Made by a program: the position numbers and the translations under genes
The notes under the pieces: model-generated
What the model was told of the DNA's origin: nothing
Database searches by the model: none
The model's input: the letters and a program-made list of their open reading frames with translations, nothing else
Shown here: piece after piece, positions 5,159-7,402 of the stretch
How the letters are laid out: each line of letters starts with the position of its first letter
How positions within the stretch are numbered: the first letter of the stretch is position 1
Source: Pseudomonadota bacterium
GTDB lineage: Bacteria > Pseudomonadota > Alphaproteobacteria > Rhizobiales > Rhizobiaceae
Reading direction: 5' to 3'
NCBI GenBank assembly: GCA_023387775.1
Contig: JAEWHN010000250.1
Location: 1 to 7,402 of the forward strand
Length of the DNA: 7,402 bases

Positions 5159-6243
5159 GCTGGTTCTTGGCTTATGCCATCGTCGTTGAGCACGCCGTTC
5201 AGTATAAGGTCGGTATAGTGGCGCGACAGCTCGGTTACCGAATAGGCGCCGTTCAGTTTGTACCATCGAGCGACGACGAAAGTTGCATCGCGGATCATGA
5301 AATACACAATCGATGGGTTTAGATTACCGCGAAAGGCACCTTCCTCAATGCCCCGCCGCAAGATGTCTTCCCAGAGCTGGCGCATCGCCTGTTCAATTTT
5401 GGCGATGTCGCAATCGCCGTTGTGCGCCAATGATGCGCGCTCGTTCTGAAACAGAACCGTGGCGGCGCGATGATCTTCCACCGATGAAAACATGGCATCG
5501 ACGAGCCGGCGCAAAGCATCGCGAGCATCGGTAGTGTCGGCAATGGCCTGCTTGTAGCGCTGCAGCAGCGTGTTGAGATATTCGAGCAGAATCTCTTTGA
5601 TGATGTCCTCACGGGGCGCAAACATGTCGCCGTATTGGTCCGGGGATACGCCCGCTAGCTCTGCAATTTCCTTCGCCTTTTGATGGCGTGGCGCATTGTC
5701 GGAAAAGAGAGCAGCGATCTGCTCGGCCCGGTGGGAAGAAAGTTCGCGACTTTTTGTTCCCTGGGGTGCAAAGACCCGGCCGAACTCACCACGAAAGAAG
5801 GCAAGCGGCGTTACCGACTGAACGATATCGAGATCCCGCACCCGTCCGATAACGATGTAGTGGTCTCCCGATTCAACGATCTGATCGATGTCGCAGTCCA
5901 CCCATGCGATGACATCGTCGAGAATCGGCGAACCGCTGGCTCCGGCGGTCCACTTGACGCCGTCGAACTTGTTGCCTCCCCGCTTCGAGAAATTGCGGCA
6001 CAGCTCTTCCTGCTCTGCACTCAGGACGTTGGCGCAGAACTTGCCGGCATCGCGAATCAACGGCCAACTTGTCGAACTCTTCGCCGGCATGAAGGCGACA
6101 AGCGGCGGGTCCAGTGAAACGGAAGTAAACGTGCCGACCACCATACCAACGGGACCATCGGCGCTCATTGCGGTCACCACGGAGATTCCCGTCGGATAAT
6201 GTCCCAGGACTTTCCTGAACCGTTCCGAATCGATCTTACCCAC
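5155..6243 (-). CDS. Flavin reductase-TetR regulator fusion protein
   Basis: This 362-residue protein has two domains. Residues 1-160 form an NAD(P)H:flavin reductase domain of the HpaC/RutF (FMN-binding split-barrel) type. It has FRKVLGHYPTGISVVTA (9-25), GMVVGTFTSVSLDPPLVAF (33-51), the NFSKRGGNKFDGVKW segment (84-98), GDHYIVIGRV (126-135) with the usual GDH histidine, and PLAFFRGEFG (146-155). Such enzymes feed reduced flavin to a two-component monooxygenase. After a short linker, residues 171-219 match a TetR helix-turn-helix (KEIAELAGVSPDQYGDMF, 191-208). Residues 220-355 form a helical TetR ligand-binding domain (LFQNERASL, 264-272; EEGAFRGNLNP, 300-310; IRDATFVVARWY, 317-328). The start is GTG at 6243, with GGGAG nine bases upstream; a nearer ATG at 6250 is out of frame and stops after four codons. 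Each domain alone would be near full length, so this is a true fusion without a frameshift. Confidence 0.9.
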   Translation of the reverse strand: MGKIDSERFRKVLGHYPTGISVVTAMSADGPVGMVVGTFTSVSLDPPLVAFMPAKSSTSWPLIRDAGKFCANVLSAEQEELCRNFSKRGGNKFDGVKWTAGASGSPILDDVIAWVDCDIDQIVESGDHYIVIGRVRDLDIVQSVTPLAFFRGEFGRVFAPQGTKSRELSSHRAEQIAALFSDNAPRHQKAKEIAELAGVSPDQYGDMFAPREDIIKEILLEYLNTLLQRYKQAIADTTDARDALRRLVDAMFSSVEDHRAATVLFQNERASLAHNGDCDIAKIEQAMRQLWEDILRRGIEEGAFRGNLNPSIVYFMIRDATFVVARWYKLNGAYSVTELSRHYTDLILNGVLNDDGISQEPA

Positions 6244-6302
6244 GCTGCATATCTCCCGTTTTGACGCGTAATCCCCACCGCGGGCGCGTACCGATGGCTA
6301 TG

Positions 6303-6333
6303 AAAACCGGCCGCATAGTTCGCCGGCGGCCGG
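6303..6333 (-). terminator. Terminator-like hairpin in the leader of the fusion gene
   Basis: CCGGCCGC and GCGGCCGG (6307-6314 and 6326-6333) form a perfect eight-pair GC stem around an 11-base loop. On the minus strand it is followed directly by TTTTC. It lies about 60 bases before the GTG start and downstream of the palindrome at 6357-6374, so it would cut the leader of the fusion mRNA. An overlapping smaller hairpin (GCCGG-CGG-CCGGC, 6322-6334) could compete with it. It may be an attenuator, or the end of a short upstream transcript. Confidence 0.5.
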
Positions 6334-6356
6334 CTTAAGTCTCTTCAAATCTGAAC

Positions 6357-6374
6357 CTACTAAATAGTTAGTAG
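6357..6374. promoter_or_regulatory. 18-base palindrome, TetR-type operator candidate
   Basis: CTACTAA and TTAGTAG are perfect inverted arms around ATAG. Size and symmetry fit operators bound by TetR-family dimers. The site lies 113 bases upstream of the fusion gene's start codon and overlaps the only plausible promoter on that strand. It is therefore a good candidate for autoregulation by the fused TetR domain, if that domain still binds DNA. Confidence 0.5.
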
Positions 6375-6393
6375 AATTCCGCAAGAAGTTCAA
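6365..6393 (-). promoter_or_regulatory. Weak promoter candidate of the fusion gene
   Basis: On the minus strand TTGAAC (6388-6393) and TAACTA (6365-6370) are 17 bases apart. The -35 half is fair and the -10 half poor. The -10 lies inside the palindrome at 6357-6374, so a bound repressor would block it. The long leader, about 115 bases, contains the hairpin at 6303-6333. Confidence 0.3.
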
Positions 6394-6502
6394 CCCGCTG
6401 CTGCCTCTTTCGGCCAAGCGAATGAAGCTGCGTTGAAAATTTGATCGGCGGCGCGTGAGTGCCACTACAAGGCGTGGCCAGAAGTTGTGTGCGACCACCA
6501 TA

Positions 6503-6578
6503 CGGCAGGCCCGGGAGTCGCGCAGGTTTGTGCCGTGGGCGCTGGGCGTAATGTCTCCGATTTTCAGGGGGCCTGCCG
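6503..6578. repeat. Long-range 10-base inverted repeat
   Basis: CGGCAGGCCC (6503-6512) and GGGCCTGCCG (6569-6578) are perfect inverted arms 56 bases apart. Inside, GGAG and CTCC could extend the fold. No T-tract follows on either strand, so it is not a simple terminator. It resembles no riboswitch class that I can identify by eye. Confidence 0.4.
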
Positions 6579-6635
6579 CTCAATGAAAATCAAAATGGCC
6601 TGTTGACCTCATCCAAGAAGTGTGGTGTTCATCGA

Positions 6636-6655
6636 CTTAATGAATAATCAATAAG
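6636..6655. promoter_or_regulatory. Imperfect palindrome upstream of the binding-protein gene
   Basis: CTTAATGA and TCAATAAG are inverted arms with one mismatched position around ATAA, in an AT-rich pocket 75 bases before the ATG at 6731. The geometry suggests a regulator site for the transporter gene. Its sequence differs from the palindrome at 6357-6374, so a different regulator is likely. Confidence 0.35.
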
Positions 6656-6730
6656 CTGGGAACGCCACGCCGCCGCGGCCGTGCATTTTTCACAAGTGTT
6701 CAACTAGCCTCGTGCAATTGGGAGTGACTG

Positions 6731-7402
6731 ATGAAGATGAATCTCAAGCCGATCTTTCTTTCGGCTATCGTTTTGGGCTGGTCGGCGACGACGCAGCTTG
6801 TGCATGCGCAAGACCAGGAGCCGATCAAGATCGGCGCCATTCTGTCCCTGACTGGCCCCGCGGCTCCCTTTGGGCTTCCGGAGCGCACGGCCGCGCAGGT
6901 CGTCGTCGATCAAATCAACAAGGAAGGCGGCATCAAGGGGCGTAAGCTGGAGCTTGTTGTCGTCGACGACAAGACCAATCCGACCGAAGCAGCGCGTGCT
7001 GCGCAGCGACTGGTCTCCTCAGAAAAAGTGGTGGCTATTGTTGGCGCGAGCACTGGTAGCGGTACTTTGGCCATGGCCCCGGTCGCCGCGCGCAACAACG
7101 TGCCGGTGCTGGCGCCGAATGGCACCATCGGCGTGACCGACCCGTCCAAGGAGTTTTACCCCTGGGTGTTTCGCACGTCGGTGAGCGACACGGTTACGAT
7201 CCCGGCGCTGGTCGAACGCGCCAAGGCTGACGGCGCCAAGAGGATCGCGCTGTTCTACCAGGAAGATGCCCTCGGCCGTTTTTCCGCGGAACTTCTCCAG
7301 AAAATCGACGGGACGGACGACGGCTTTGAAATCGTCACCTCGGCGGCTGTTGCCATGGATTCGACCGATGTTTCCGCGCAGGTAAGTCGCATCATGGCGG
7401 CA
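6731..7402 (+). CDS. ABC transporter periplasmic substrate-binding protein (Peripla_BP_6 type), 3' end off window
   Basis: The frame is open from the ATG at 6731 to the window edge, giving 224 residues of an expected 380-400. Residues 1-26 form a Sec signal peptide: basic start MKMNLK, hydrophobic core PIFLSAIVLG and likely cleavage after VHA. The mature part begins with the type I binding-protein pattern IKIGAILSLTGPAAPFG (32-48). QINKEGGIKGRKLELVVVDD (61-80) and VAIVGASTGSG (101-111) follow, then VPVLAPNGT (124-132) and the second-lobe start RIALFYQEDALGR (171-183). This is the branched-chain amino acid (LivJ/HAAT) binding-protein class, whose members also bind amides, urea, aromatic acids and other small molecules; the ligand cannot be told. 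GGAG at 6721-6724, six bases before the ATG, supports this start. The gene is divergent from the flavin reductase-TetR gene, so uptake of that system's substrate is possible. Permease and ATPase genes are expected beyond the right edge. Confidence 0.92.
   Translation, partial: MKMNLKPIFLSAIVLGWSATTQLVHAQDQEPIKIGAILSLTGPAAPFGLPERTAAQVVVDQINKEGGIKGRKLELVVVDDKTNPTEAARAAQRLVSSEKVVAIVGASTGSGTLAMAPVAARNNVPVLAPNGTIGVTDPSKEFYPWVFRTSVSDTVTIPALVERAKADGAKRIALFYQEDALGRFSAELLQKIDGTDDGFEIVTSAAVAMDSTDVSAQVSRIMAA

Noticed and set aside
6298..6501. 67-codon minus-strand frame upstream of the fusion gene
   Set aside because: It crosses the operator-like palindrome and the leader hairpin, and has no family motif; its sequence looks like translated control region.
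6603..6648. TTGACC (6603-6608) and AATAAT (6643-6648) as a promoter of the binding-protein gene
   Set aside because: The spacing is 34 bases, and neither half has a good partner at 16-18 bases.
1..7402. CRISPR array, toxin-antitoxin pair, integrase or transposase
   Set aside because: No regularly spaced repeats and no recognisable integrase, transposase or toxin-antitoxin motifs were found on either strand.

Overview
The window comes from a high-GC alphaproteobacterium, most likely a Rhizobiales member of the Mesorhizobium/Phyllobacteriaceae kind. I base this on the alphaproteobacterial RpoH, the RluD-family synthase directly upstream of it, the small DUF6476-like membrane protein beside that, and overall codon and base use. 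No search was run, so family names come from motifs read in the translated sequence.

Left part (1-3914), core-like chromosome. A GIY-YIG nuclease gene runs off the left edge on the minus strand. A 440-base gap follows, holding two related copies of a short repeat and a strong minus-strand terminator. Then come rpoH (heat-shock sigma factor) and, upstream on the same strand, an rluD-type pseudouridine synthase. The gap in front of rpoH carries a nested inverted repeat and repeated GAACAAA boxes. Divergent from rluD, only 24 bases away, lie a small DUF6476-like membrane protein gene and a VOC (glyoxalase-fold) gene joined by a GTGA stop/start overlap. A promoter with 17-base spacing then leads into tRNA-Glu(CTC).

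Middle part (3915 to about 5150), accessory-looking. Directly 3' of the tRNA the base composition drops: sampled 60-base lines are 42-45% GC in the methyltransferase-like gene against 70% in rluD. The segment holds a gene-poor stretch, a divergent methyltransferase-like gene with its own terminator, and another stretch without clear genes. A tRNA 3' end is a classic integration point, but no integrase or second attachment copy is visible here.

Right part (5021-7402). The most unusual gene is a minus-strand 362-residue fusion: an N-terminal NAD(P)H:flavin reductase domain followed by a full-length TetR-like regulator with an altered helix-turn-helix. Its 490-base upstream region, shared with a divergent periplasmic substrate-binding protein gene of an ABC importer (Peripla_BP_6 / branched-chain amino acid type, cut by the right edge), holds an 18-base operator-like palindrome, a terminator-like hairpin in the fusion gene's leader, a second imperfect palindrome and a long-range inverted repeat. 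The layout suggests a ligand-responsive flavin reductase (the reductase half of a two-component monooxygenase) paired with uptake of the substrate. The ligand, the oxygenase and the regulatory logic are not visible in this window.
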